DNA of 64,000 nt from Sepiola atlantica. Taxonomy: Eukaryota > Mollusca > Cephalopoda > Sepiida > Sepiolidae. This document shows, one piece after another, positions 10,651 to 20,990 of this stretch; positions within the stretch are counted from its first letter, which is position 1; each line of letters begins with the position of its first letter. The translations under genes were made by a program, and so were the position numbers. Under the pieces are notes generated by a model that ran no database searches, was not told the origin of the DNA, and worked only from the letters and a program-made list of their open reading frames with translations. The DNA lies in assembly GCA_963556195.1 (NCBI GenBank), contig OY744525.1:84041576-84105575 (forward strand). Direction: 5' to 3'.

Positions 10651-11285
10651 AAATATATAAGATAAAACACTTTTCTTCCGCTGTTCAAGAAAAAACGAAA
10701 TATTTACAAACAACTTACTTCATCAAATGTAAATCGCCATATTTTTTCTGTATTTTATTCGTGCCAAAATTAGAGGAACATCGGGAAAACAAAATGGCGG
10801 TGTAGATAGAACTGTACTTACCTGAAAAAGATAAAACAAAATCGATAATGAAATAGTATAAAGTTTATAAATGGAAAATTATAACATGCAATCAAAGACT
10901 TGCAAAAAAAAAGTAAAGGAAATGAAATTCACAGATGGATAAATAGAAACAAATATGTATACATACACCCTTCCCTTGAAATACTATACTATGATTGACA
11001 AATTGGAAAATATATATAAAAATATATTATAAAAATATTTAAAATACAAAATAGAAATAATAAATGAAACATTCATGAATATTGAACTGGGTGACGTCCT
11101 TGGGCACTTGTGAAGCCCTCATCAAGAAAAAAATATCGATACTTTTGGTTTGATTTGCATACTTTTTATACTAAGAATATATGTTTGTGGAGGGCAGAAA
11201 CAATTGAATGCCTATAAAACCTTTTTTGATAGTCTTTGTTCTCTTCATTAACTATACTTTACATGATATTAAAATAATATATAGA
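10651..11285. other. AT-rich non-coding stretch
   Basis: No recognised gene or repeat; simple AT-rich sequence with several A runs. Confidence 0.5.
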
Positions 11286-11287
11286 TA

Positions 11288-12211
11288 CGAGGGGCGTTCA
11301 ATAAGTAATGTCCATGACCCACTTCCAGTTGTCTAATCTCAGATGAAATTTTGCATATGTAATGATCTATATCTGTATTGGCGATGTTGCAAAAAACAGC
11401 TCTGAACCAATTGTGGTTTCTGATTTACAGGTGTTTGAACTAAGTCCGGTATCAAATGGATCCAGTTGAATCTCGCGCAGTGATCCGGTTTTTGTATTTA
11501 AAAGGACGCACACCAAAGGAGACTTTTGATGAAATAAAAATAAAAATTATGGCGATAAAGCCCTATTATAGAACCTTGCAAAACGCTGGAATCGTGCATT
11601 CAAAGATCGCCGGAAGTCTGTGGAAACAGCTCCCAGACCGGGTCGTGCCTCTTCTGCCATTGATGAGGCATCTGTCCTTCAAGTTGCGGCTGCCATTTTG
11701 GAAGATGAATACATTACAATTCGCCAAATAGCTTAAGAGGTCAAGATTAGTACAGGGTCTGTGGAAGCAATCATTCATGACCATTTGAATATGCACAAGG
11801 TGTCTGCCAGATGGATTCCCAGGTTGCTCACACCTTTCCAGAAGCAAGAACGCGCCGAGTGCTCGATCATGAATTTGGAAATGTGCGTGGGGCTATGAAA
11901 TCCTCCCCAATCCCCCTTACTCTTCTGACCTTGCACCCTCTGACTTTCATCTTTTCCCAGCCATGAATTTATTTTTGAAAGGAAAGCGTCTTCCAGATTA
12001 TGTAGCCTTGATTTCCAAAGTTACGACGTGGTTGGAGGACCCACCTGGGGTGTTCTACAAAAACAGTGTTCAGGGCTGCATCAAACGATGAGAGATATGC
12101 ATAACCCTGGGTCCTTCCTATGTAGAGAAGGACTAATAACTGTGATAAGTTTCATTGATCTACTGCTATGGGAAATGGCTCAGGGGCATTACTTATTGAA
12201 CGCCTCCCTCG
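11288..12211 (+). mobile_element. Internally deleted mariner transposon
   Basis: Terminal inverted repeats start CGAGGGGCGTTCAATAAGTA at 11288 and, read from the right end, CGAGGGAGGCGTTCAATAAG ending at 12211. Both flanks are the TA dinucleotide expected as the mariner target duplication (11286-11287 and 12212-12213). The 924-bp length is well below the ~1.3 kb of an autonomous copy, in agreement with loss of part of the transposase. The right end inserted into or expanded into a (TA)n tract. Confidence 0.9.
11456..12150 (+). pseudogene. Mariner transposase remnant
   Basis: The transposase starts MDPVESRAVIRFLYLKGRTP, a mariner N-terminal helix-turn-helix, and continues in shifting frames to about 11870. 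The sequence then jumps to the C-terminal phrase DLAPSDFHLFPAMN near 11928-11970, which carries the third catalytic Asp. The central catalytic region with the first two Asp residues is missing. The protein is therefore non-functional. Confidence 0.85.
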
Positions 12212-12246
<35 letters not shown>

Positions 12247-12256
12247 AAAAATTAAA

Positions 12257-12298
<42 letters not shown>
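12212..12298. repeat. (TA)n microsatellite pair
   Basis: TA tracts at about 12212-12240 and 12261-12298, directly beside the mariner 3' end. Confidence 0.9.
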
Positions 12299-12384
12299 GA
12301 GGTACATGTTCCATTATTGCTTCCTATATGTTAATCCAATGAAACTTAAGTGTTTATTAAAAAAGTGCTCAATCAAAAGTAGAG

Positions 12385-12590
12385 CTGTTTTAGTATATTT
12401 TTTTATTTATACAAACATTATTGGTTTAATATTTGCATACATGTTTCAGCTGCGATCTCTCTCGAGAACCAGCTTCCTCAGACCTTCAGAAAAAAAGTCT
12501 GAGGAAGCTGGTTCTCGAGAGAGATCGCAGCTGAAACATGCTATCAAATATATAATCAATAGAGTTTGTATAAATAAAAATATATATACT
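12385..12590. mobile_element. Foldback element with perfect 44-bp palindrome
   Basis: Bases 12440-12483 are an exact reverse complement of 12497-12540, separated by a 13-base loop (CTTCAGAAAAAAA). Outward, weaker inverted similarity continues: TTTATACAAACATTATTGG on the left against the reverse complement of AGTTTGTATAAATAAA on the right. A second, diverged member with the same outer ends (TTTATACAAACAT..., ACATGTTTCAG) lies at 18975-19190. The shared outer ends suggest a dispersed foldback family. Confidence 0.7.
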
Positions 12591-12697
12591 ATATATAAAT
12601 ATGTGAAACTGTTAGTGTATATATATGTATAAATACATATAATGAAATATATTATATTATATATAATCATTTAAAACATCGTGTTTCTGCTCAGTGA

Positions 12698-12778
12698 AAC
12701 AGCCTACCAGAGGTAGTGACGCTGTCTATCATATCCAACGTTAAATCCGCCTTGAACAAACATTCATACGGTATATAG
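12698..12778 (+). pseudogene. LINE ORF2 C-terminal fossil
   Basis: The frame reads NSLPEVVTLSIISNVKSALN followed by KHSYG and a stop at 12776-12778. W/N-SLP-E-VV...S-N-FK-x-LDK is the conserved C-terminal signature of CR1/Jockey-type LINE polymerases. Nothing else of that LINE is recognised upstream. Confidence 0.6.
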
Positions 12779-12944
12779 ATGTACACATCTTCTAACTTTT
12801 CTTTTACATGGCTTGTTGCGCTTTGCTATTTTTTCTAATCAAGTTTATTTAATTTGATAATCTACTTAGCTTTATACTTTACTGCAGCTTCTATGTCATT
12901 GCCAATCATCAAAAGAGTTATTGATGGGTATCAATTAATCAATC

Positions 12945-12945
12945 A

Positions 12946-12990
<45 letters not shown>

Positions 12991-12998
12991 TATGTATT
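12945..12998. repeat. (TA)n microsatellite
   Basis: TA tract with a TATAAATA interruption. Confidence 0.9.
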
Positions 12999-13293
12999 TA
13001 AATATAGTTAAAGAAACTCTCCCTCTCCTCCTACTAAAAGAAATCAAGAAAAGTATAAAAAAAAACACAATTACTCAGTTTTTTTCTTATTGATAAAAAC
13101 CTACTCTCGGTGACGATCACGAAGGTCGAAAGCTCTCGAATTAACAACCCACGGAAACATACTATACCAGCTATAATCAAAGACCAGAAAGCTTGCTCGA
13201 AGCATCAGGAATACCACTAAAAATTAACAAACGCGAACATTCCGCGTCATTCAACAACGCCTGTTTACGTAATTACTTGCTGCCTAAATATAC

Positions 13294-13294
<1 letters not shown>

Positions 13295-13359
<65 letters not shown>
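13295..13359. repeat. (TA)32 microsatellite
   Basis: About 65 bp of almost pure TA. The overlapping ORF is a repeat artefact. Confidence 0.95.
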
Positions 13360-13361
<2 letters not shown>

Positions 13362-14490
13362 ATAAACCTGCAGTAGAGTATTAACTCCAAGATGTTCGTA
13401 ATAAGTCATATGCACTTCTAAGGATCGTAATACCGTGCAATTAGAGGAGTGATGTGTTATGCTGAATACAAGTTATTATATATTGTTACGAGCGATATGC
13501 TATCCGATCGCTTTATTACATCACAGTGAAAGTATACGATGCGAATAGAATTTACAATGATTCTGTTTATAAAAATGCTTTTTCTTAAGTTCGAATATTT
13601 ACGGGTATGACCACATCATGTGTGAACAACAAACAACGAATTCCTTAATACATATACCATTTGTTGAAATAACCAATGCATTTTTTCATTTGATAAACAG
13701 GGCTTGAATAGGAATAAGAAAAGTAAATGGATTGCAGCATTTGTATGTGTTTAGCAATAAAAGAAATGCCACTTATCTGAATGGGAGAGCTGGGTTGTTT
13801 TTTTTTTACTTTTCATTTAACTTCTCTTTTTTTGTTTTTGTTTTACGAATATTTGTTTCGCTTCATCTCAGAAATGTCATTTGTGCTTTCATGTCGATTT
13901 TGTAATTTCAAACTCTCTCATAGTAGAATCTGTTGGTTTATTACGCTGAGTCACTCTATCTGGAATTTTCGCCGCTTATCGTTTGCTGGCAGTAGACCAT
14001 CGGCTTCACATATATTTTTTTCGTATCGTCGACTTCCGCCGGGATCTAACATGTATATCCATATTGTTGCTTTATTGCTTTCAACGATCATGCTCTCTTC
14101 TTAGGCCTTTCGGGAAGAGCGATTCAGTTTTACACATTGCTTGGTGGAGGTCTTTTCATAAACTAATTACTTTCTTCGTTTTTCCTGGTTTCGGCCTCTT
14201 CATTTATCCGTTATTTTTTACTTTCACTTTTTGTCCATCTTAAACGCTTGTTTGATCATAATTTGAAATGCACGAGCTTCTCGATCGCGCGTATCTGTTT
14301 ATCACCGTATGAAGGGGGTTTACGCTGATGATGATTATACGGGAATAAGCATGTTAAATTAACGTAGGATCGATGAGTTTCTTTGTGTCTGTGTGTTCGC
14401 TCTTGTTTTTTTAGTTTTGTTAGTTTTTTTTGTTTTTGAAATATTGGCGTTTCTTTGTTAACGATTTTAGTTTCTAAAGTGCGCTCTTAT
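13360..14490. other. Non-coding stretch, T-rich
   Basis: Poly-T runs at about 13798-13808 and 14406-14437. The open frames at 13781-14104 and 13983-14243 are Phe/Ser/Leu-rich with no motif; nothing else is seen. Confidence 0.5.
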
Positions 14491-14491
14491 G

Positions 14492-14648
14492 TCTCTCTCT
14501 ATATATATAGTATACGTGAGTATATATATATACATATATATATTATGTGTGTGTAAGTTTATTTATGTGTGTAAATGGAATGTGATGAAACTGTGGATAT
14601 TGCATAAATCTCTCTCTCTCTCTATATATATATATATAGTATACGTGA

Positions 14649-14709
<61 letters not shown>

Positions 14710-14776
14710 TATAGTATGTGTGTGTAAGTTTATTTATGTGTAAATGGAATGTGATGAAACTGAATATTGCATAAAA
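14492..14776. repeat. Tandem duplication with embedded (TC)n and (TA)n
   Basis: Two copies of a unit run TCTCTCTCTATATATA...GTATACGTGAGTA...(TA)n...TATGTGTGTGTAAGTTTATT...AAATGGAATGTGATGAAACT...ATTGCATAAA. Copy 1 is about 14492-14610. Copy 2 is about 14611-14776 and is longer because its TA tract (14651-14712) has expanded. Confidence 0.85.
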
Positions 14777-15308
14777 AATCTTAAGAAATCTTAAAACAAA
14801 ACATTGGAAAACATTGGAGGACATTTTCTTCATACTGTGATTAGAAATCCGAAATGGATGCTTTATGATCACGACTAACACGCAAAGGTTTGGGATTAAA
14901 GTTTGTAAACGGCGATAACAACTGATGCATCAGTTGATGCGCGATGGGGATCATGATTTATATTTGTTGAATTATAATGAAAAGAAAACGGTTATGTAGT
15001 ATGCGATCTTCAATCAGTCGAATTCAATGTAATAATGCGTAAACAAAAACAATCTTTTGATAACAATTTTTACGGTTCCGTTTCGTTCAGTAAGGTAACA
15101 ACTAACATTTGTGTATTTCCTTTATGAATTCATCAGAAAGACAAAACAGTTCTCTATTCGAAAAATTGTACATTGCGATTTGATTAAAAAATAAAGGTCC
15201 CAAAACCAACAGCTTACATCAGGTGTGCTCCCATCAATAGCGTCTCTGAAATCACCACCTTGGGAAGGCAGCCATTATCTATCAATCTATATATGTCATA
15301 TATATATA
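14777..15308. other. Non-coding stretch
   Basis: No gene or repeat recognised. Confidence 0.45.
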
Positions 15309-15481
15309 TAGCATAATATGAAATAAAGTAATGAAATAAGGTGCGAGTCAAATTTTATTAGAATTCAATGTTAAGGCAAAGTACCTTAAAGTCTTTAACT
15401 CATGAGTTTTCAAAGAAAATTATTCTCCTCAGAGGACCATAACCGCAATGACATTTTATTACTTCATTTCATATTATGCTA
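15309..15481. mobile_element. MITE with 28-bp terminal inverted repeats and TA flanks
   Basis: The left end AGCATAATATGAAATAAAGT (15310 on) and the right end ...ATTTCATATTATGCT (to 15480) are inverted copies over 28 bp with two mismatches. Including the outer T/A, both sides read TA-GC, so a TA target duplication is likely. The 170-bp body has no ORF. Confidence 0.75.
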
Positions 15482-15949
15482 TTAATGCTCTATCCAGTAT
15501 ATTGAGCTTCAGTTTTATCCGGATGTTCACTAATTAAAGATATTAGTTGCCTCTTATATCTTTTGTTGGATTAACTTCTTATTTACTTCTTATTTACTAC
15601 ATCATGAGCGCAAGCTACGACGTAAGGAAAATATTAATGCTTATATAGGCAATAATAGTTGTGTATAGTTCTCTATTTTTATTTACTAAGAGATCAGCAT
15701 TATCGCTAGTTGTAGCCGAATACTCCATTACCAGAGTTCTCAATTCACGAAATTTATCCATCTATATATAAATGGACGATTTTGTTGTTTTTTCTGTTAT
15801 AGACATCACATGGTAAGAATCAGAAATCCGCAAGAAAAATATTTATTATGGGTTTGTTCTGTCGCTTTTGTCCTATTTTTATTTTCTTCTTAATTGACCC
15901 TTAACAATGCGCAGAATATCTACACTATTAACATAATATAAATATACAG

Positions 15950-16330
15950 ATCAGATTATGTAGAATATTTTATCTGATAGTTCCCAAGATTGTCCCTTTA
16001 ATTCTTTTTTCTTAAGAATTTTAATTGTTTCGTCCAATTCACCTTAAAATGTTCTACGCTAATGCTTGTCTTGATCTGATCTGATAGTATATTCCAGCAA
16101 TATATTTCTCTACTAGCAAAAAAAAAATACTAACCTCAGTGAATTCAGAGATCATTTAAAAAAATCTCAATTAACAATAAACATTCAGGGGAGAACTATT
16201 AAACATAGGTATAACATTTTACGAGTATGAATTTGTCCTTGAGCCCCTTTGTGTACATTAGAGTCCCTTTATCATTATATTGTAGAAGTGAATAGCAGAA
16301 AACTAAAAAAAGTCGCTGAAATAGGGAAGG
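15950..16330 (-). pseudogene. LINE ORF2 C-terminal fossil (minus strand)
   Basis: On the minus strand the stretch around 16030-16110 reads CWNILSDQIKTSISVEHF and then KVNWTKQLKFL, the WNxLPDxI...S-V-xFK signature of the C-terminus of CR1/Jockey-like LINE polymerases. The same sequence family recurs at 38960-39700 (minus), sharing AATATACAGATCA and GATAGTTCCC. Confidence 0.6.
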
Positions 16331-16453
16331 AAAGCGCCGAGGATTACGCGGTGATCTGATGTTAGCCTACAATTTCATCAATAATCATTACGATATACCC
16401 TAGGACCTATTAGTTACTTCTTTATCAGAAAAGACCTACTTGGACAGCACAAG

Positions 16454-16695
16454 AAACTATTTCATCGCCGCTTTCGATTGAACCGGAGGAGGACCGCCTT
16501 CTTAATCAGGATCACTTGACTTTCGAATAGTCTCCCAATAGAGGTAATAAATGCGCCAACAATGCAGTAGTCCAAGGTGAATTTCGACATGTGTTAGGCT
16601 ACTGTATCCTTTTCTGTGTAAATTTCTATCACCCTTTACCTGCATAGCAACTGAAACAAGCTCGTTTTATTTTTTGCTAAATTAATTGAATTGAA
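16454..16695 (+). pseudogene. LINE ORF2 C-terminal fossil with 3' tail
   Basis: The frame at 16454 reads FHRRFRLNRRRTAFLIRIT, a stop, then NSLPIEVINAPTM and SKVNFDMC, again the C-terminal LINE signature. It is followed by non-coding sequence and a short (AATTG)n run near 16680-16698 that could be the 3' tail. Confidence 0.6.
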
Positions 16696-16805
16696 TTGAA
16701 TACTAGTCTATTTGAGAATAAAACATTATTTTGTATTGTATAAATAATAATAGTGAATGTGCGGTTTTCGTTATTGTAAATACATTTTCGGGTGCTTATT
16801 TAAGT

Positions 16806-16892
16806 TAGGACCAAAGCTAACTTTGATCCCGTCGTAAAGGTTACGGTTAGGGTTAGGGTCAGGGTTGGGGTCAAAGTTAGATCGGGTCCTAA
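16806..16892. repeat. Imperfect inverted repeat with TTAGGG-like core
   Basis: TTAGGACCAAAGCTAACTTT (about 16805) pairs with the reverse complement of AAAGTTAGATCGGGTCCTAA (about 16873-16892). The loop contains GGTTAGGGTTAGGGTCAGGG. Two telomere-like hexamers only, so it is a dispersed repeat and not a telomere. Confidence 0.6.
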
Positions 16893-16978
16893 TCTGATAA
16901 AGTACACATTTTAATACATCTTACAACAGGACAACACTGGATACTACTCCAGAAACACATAAAATTACACACTTCCGA

Positions 16979-16983
<5 letters not shown>

Positions 16984-17021
<38 letters not shown>
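16984..17021. repeat. (TA)n microsatellite
   Basis: About 38 bp of TA. Confidence 0.95.
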
Positions 17022-17023
<2 letters not shown>

Positions 17024-17099
17024 CAGAATATGTGGTTAAATCATATTTGAGGGATTTTTCTTAATACAGATACAAATTTGTGGGAACGTAGGGTTACTA

Positions 17100-17185
17100 C
17101 ATAGTTACCATTACTTCCAGGTTCACTCTAACCAGGAGTAGTAGTGTGTTTCAGGGTCTCATATCTGGGTTAAATAGAATTTGTC
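17100..17185 (+). repeat. TACTCC-hairpin dispersed repeat, copy 1
   Basis: ATAGTTACCATTACTTCCAG (17101 on), then AACCAGGAGTAGTAGTG, forming a hairpin (TTACTTCC/GGAGTAGT). About 35 bp further the phrase TGGGTTAAATAGAA follows, shared with copy 2. Confidence 0.65.
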
Positions 17186-17397
17186 AATGCCACGACACTA
17201 TGCTGTCCCGAACACACTTCGAAAAAGTGATCGCTCCTACCCAATCTCAAAACCTAATCATTCCCAGCCGCCCGTACTATATATTTTTTGACTACCTGAT
17301 TTCCCAACCTTTAAACTTCTCAAGCTCCACCCCAATCATTTTGGGTATAAACAAAATTGCATTCACTCGTGTGCCCCCAATTTGGTAGCTTTGACGT

Positions 17398-17485
17398 GTG
17401 TATAGTTACCACTACTCCCAGGACCATTCTGACCCGGAGTGATTGTACCCATCAGCGCTCAATCTATGGGGTAAATAGAAAATAT
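17398..17485 (+). repeat. TACTCC-hairpin dispersed repeat, copy 2
   Basis: TATAGTTACCACTACTCCCA (17401 on), GGACCATTCTGACCCGGAGTGATTG, then GGGGTAAATAGAAAAT. It is 297 bp downstream of copy 1 and in the same orientation, so the two may be a tandem duplication. Confidence 0.7.
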
Positions 17486-17833
17486 CGTTTACAGAGTATT
17501 TGTTCACAGAATAGATGCGTATACAAAACGTATGTATGGTTTTTGCATAAAATGAACTAACTGAAGTTTGACATGCCATAAAACTCGCACGTCAATCAAC
17601 TAATTAGAACAGACAATACTGAATATGTCTGTTTTCCAATTTAATTCCATGCTACCTAAAAGCAGAATGGAGGAATAATTAGAAGAAAGGGGATTTTATC
17701 ATTTCGAGAACCGTGTCGAGCGTGAAACCGACCATTATGACTGAATAAACTACATAATTTATTTAACTTTCATAGCGTTCTTCCTGAGAAGGCATCGAGC
17801 TCTATCTCGGTTTAAATTCTGATTTTTAGCCTG

Positions 17834-17834
17834 T

Positions 17835-17880
<46 letters not shown>

Positions 17881-17882
17881 GT
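17834..17882. repeat. (TA)n followed by (GTAT)n
   Basis: TA tract at 17836-17852 passes into about seven GTAT units. Confidence 0.9.
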
Positions 17883-18421
17883 TTATACTTATGTATTTTA
17901 ATAGAGTGGAACGCTAAATAGAATTTGTCTTTCAAGACAAGTATTTTAATGTTGTGTTCGCAAGTAAATGTCATGTTACTCAAAGAAAAATAACGTATTA
18001 AAATATGTTTTGACATATATAAACATGTTTTAAATGAGTAAAAAAATCGATAATAACGAAAACACTACCGAGAAAAAATCGCTGACTTTCAAAAGAAAAA
18101 TATTTGCAATAATAAAATCAAGTAAATTTTTGCTAGCAAATAGAAAAAAATACTTGAGTGAAATTTTAGTCTCAACACGATTAAAGAGAAAACAAAATGT
18201 TTGTTTATTACTTTTTTCTCCTGTAACTTTCGGAACAAAAAAAATGTGTTCTTTATTTTCTAATATCGATAGCAGAAGATTAAATGGGCCATTTTCGTTT
18301 TGTCATACTGCGCATGCGTCGACAGCCATTTTCAAGTCGCTTCATATTTTTTATAAAATAGAAAAATCAAACAACTGCATGATTGACGGTATTCATAACA
18401 GACAATACACCAAACACACAC

Positions 18422-18425
<4 letters not shown>
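17883..18425. other. Non-coding stretch with an uninformative ORF
   Basis: The ORF starting at 18034 is Lys/Ser-rich and runs into the following (TA)n. It shows no motif and I do not call it a gene. Confidence 0.5.

Positions 18426-18469
<44 letters not shown>
18426..18469. repeat. (TA)n microsatellite
   Basis: About 44 bp of TA. Confidence 0.95.
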
Positions 18470-18473
<4 letters not shown>

Positions 18474-18566
18474 TACATTCATACATATATACGTGTGTGT
18501 AGGTTTTATGAGTTTAGACAGAACAAGCATCGAACTATTGAGTATCCGGCCTTTATTAAAGTAAAA

Positions 18567-18612
18567 CCTCAAACAAATGCATGATTCATCTAAAACAAAT
18601 GCATGATTCATA
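18567..18612. repeat. Short tandem duplication
   Basis: AAACAAATGCATGATTCAT occurs twice, about 22 bp apart. Confidence 0.8.
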
Positions 18613-18617
18613 TATCT

Positions 18618-18621
<4 letters not shown>

Positions 18622-18666
<45 letters not shown>

Positions 18667-18690
18667 ATACGTGTGTGTGTGTGTGTGTGC
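18622..18690. repeat. (TA)n and (TG)n microsatellite
   Basis: TA tract to about 18657, then CACATACATACG and a (GT)n run. Confidence 0.9.
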
Positions 18691-18830
18691 GAATTTGTTC
18701 CCCTCTGTAGTAGGGTTCAGCTCTCTAGTAAAGGAAGTAAAAAGGTATCCAAAATGTTATCTTATCTCAAATAGATGTATATTAGTATGTCTTATAGTTC
18801 TATTACCTTTCAGATTTATTCACACATTTA

Positions 18831-18834
<4 letters not shown>

Positions 18835-18868
<34 letters not shown>
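18835..18868. repeat. (TA)n microsatellite
   Basis: About 34 bp of TA. Confidence 0.95.
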
Positions 18869-18873
<5 letters not shown>

Positions 18874-18974
18874 GTAATTTAGATAAAGTTTGTATCCACA
18901 GGATAAACATCCGGAGAAGATTTACTGCGACTATATAATAATGGGCAATAATAAATAAAGCGATTGATTTATAG

Positions 18975-19189
18975 TTAAACGTTGTATTTATACAAACATA
19001 GCATGGCTACATATTTGCGAACATGTTTCAGTCGTAGCTATAATTTACAGATTTAAATTTCGCTTCACTAAAATATGAAGGCATATTAACGGACCGTTTC
19101 GTGCATCAGAAAGTTCAGCTTTTCATAGTAACGACTGAAACATGTACCGCAATGTGTAGCCATTCTATATTTGTATAAATAACACTTTT

Positions 19190-19192
<3 letters not shown>
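18975..19192. mobile_element. Foldback element, diverged relative of the 12.4-kb palindrome
   Basis: Left end TATTTATACAAACATAGCAT, then GGCTACATATTTGCGAACAT and GTTTCAGTCG. The right end is the inverted copy: CGACTGAAACATG, GTGTAGCCATTC, ATTTGTATAAATAACAC. The arms are about 70 bp and the central ~80 bp do not pair. Outer ends match the element at 12385-12590. Confidence 0.75.

Positions 19193-19222
<30 letters not shown>
19193..19222. repeat. (TA)n microsatellite
   Basis: About 28 bp of TA, adjoining the foldback element. Confidence 0.9.
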
Positions 19223-19226
<4 letters not shown>

Positions 19227-19501
19227 TCCATAGATGTTGTGTCGTCGTACCACTGCTACTCGTTGTGGCTAGACATATATGGTGTGTGTGTGTGTGTCTT
19301 GGAGCCGAATTTGAAATATCATTATCATGAACACCCATCTCAGGAAAATATACGCATCATACCTACATTTGTAAGAAACATGAAAGAAATGACACACGTA
19401 AAATAATAAAACGATAAAAATAATGATGAAAAAAACAATACATCCCCTTTTATCTTAACGATGTGTGAAGATAAAGAAAAGTTTGGAGTATCATTAAAAG
19501 G

Positions 19502-19534
<33 letters not shown>

Positions 19535-20120
19535 TATATAGCGCTATACAGATTTCGAAAGGCTATAAAAGTAACGAATGACAAGCAACACATAGAAAAA
19601 GGCAATATTTCGCAGAACTCATGATTAGACGCCATTTTTCTCCATCTAATCATTTCAACTGGTTTCAGGTTTTTTTTAACGCAAAAATTTATAAATCAGT
19701 TTTTTCCTCAGATTTTTCTTCTACTTTAAATTGTGACGGTAAAAACGGAATACAGATTTAAGAGAAATATTTTATTTGCGAACATCGCATTTTTATTGTT
19801 TGCTTTTCCGTCGACCGTTAATACTTAACATTACCCTTAACCGTAACCTTGAAAATCGAAGGGGATCAACTAAGTAGCTGCTGCTTATTTTCGTTTTGTT
19901 TTGTTACGTCACAAACGCGTACGAATAAATTTAGAAAAGTTATTTACTTTTAGTTTTGGAAGGAAATATATTTTCTTTTCATCTATCCTATATAAAAAAA
20001 AAATACAAAATATACAGCTAGGTTTTAAAAAAAATACTCTATTAATCTTGGATATATTAAGAAAATTTAAAAATACTATTGGATTTAGTTGTCGGTGTTC
20101 AGCTGTCTGACATGTTTAGC
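19223..20120. other. Non-coding stretch
   Basis: Contains a short (TG)n at about 19282-19297 and TA tracts at 19501-19540. No gene recognised. Confidence 0.5.
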
Positions 20121-20129
20121 TGAAACTAA

Positions 20130-20312
20130 ATAAACTGAGATAGAAGCCCAGAAAGTTGTATTCTAAGAAGGCTGTGATGTTTCAGTATGCGTAGATTATC
20201 TGCGCTTTGATTGGCTGCTAGTCCATTAGTGGATACTTTAATGTGAATATTGCTTCATTCAAGCAATAATTTATGTATCAACTATTTGGTGTACTCATGC
20301 TGGTAAGTGTAC
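20130..20312 (+). repeat. Promoter-like dispersed repeat, copy 1
   Basis: Shares with the 34.4-kb copy GATAGAAGCC and TATTGCTTCATTCAAGCA, and with all copies the inverted CCAAT box GATTGG (20209-20214). It ends ATGCTGGTAAGTG with a splice-donor-like GTAAGT at 20303-20308. The TATA position is degenerate (GTGAATAT). Confidence 0.65.
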
Positions 20313-20990
20313 ATCCCATTCTACAACTACGAAATCGATAATACTCATGAATTAATTATAAATATATTTGTTTTAATCAGATATTAATTAGATGTACCAT
20401 TCGTTCTGTGAACTACGGTATTAAAATAAAGTAGACACGTGAACAGTGTAAATAATATAATACCTTATTTATTGATGATTTAAATAAAAATAATTGAACA
20501 CCACTTAATTTTAAAACTGTAGTCATTTTGTTTTACCTTTTTATAAAATAACTTTTTTATTCTCATCAATCAATTACATACATCTAATAGCTATAAGAAA
20601 CACATATGATAACATATGATAAAACATACAGATAACATATGATAAAACATACAAACACTTAATTAAAATAGAATAAAATACAATTATATATTAATCTTGA
20701 GCACATTAACAATATCTTTTACAAAACAGGAGCTTTGACCAACAAATTACGATAGCACTAACTATGCGCTTCGTCGCTTTAAATAATTAAATGAAAGATA
20801 ATAGTGTTACTAAGTAATATTTAAATAATTACATCATATTTTGTGAATCAAATTTTTCATTCAACTTTGAAACTGGAGACATCTTTACTCATTTTTTGAC
20901 CTTGTTTACTTATATAAATGTGTAAGAAATACGTCTAGGGTTCGGTACACGTTTAGAGTAATTGCTCCATGCGTAGACTATTAAGTAGGT
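20313..20990. other. AT-rich non-coding stretch
   Basis: Small direct repeats ACATATGATAAAACATACA near 20605-20655; otherwise nothing recognised. Confidence 0.5.

Noticed and set aside
12491..12540. Hammerhead ribozyme in the right arm of the 44-bp palindrome
   Set aside because: CTGAGGA and GAAAC are present at plausible spacing, but stem III and the cleavage site cannot be placed and the related element at 19.1 kb lacks CTGANGA. Kept only as a note.
13781..14243. Overlapping ORFs rich in Phe, Ser and Leu that look like membrane segments
   Set aside because: They arise from T-rich DNA; no start context, motif or conservation can be shown.
16850..16866. Telomeric TTAGGG repeat
   Set aside because: Only two perfect units, embedded in a dispersed stem-loop far from any array.
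18034..18564. 176-codon ORF starting MSKKIDNNENTTEKK
   Set aside because: Lys/Ser-rich, no motif, and its last third is a translated (TA)n tract. Composition is that of AT-rich non-coding DNA.
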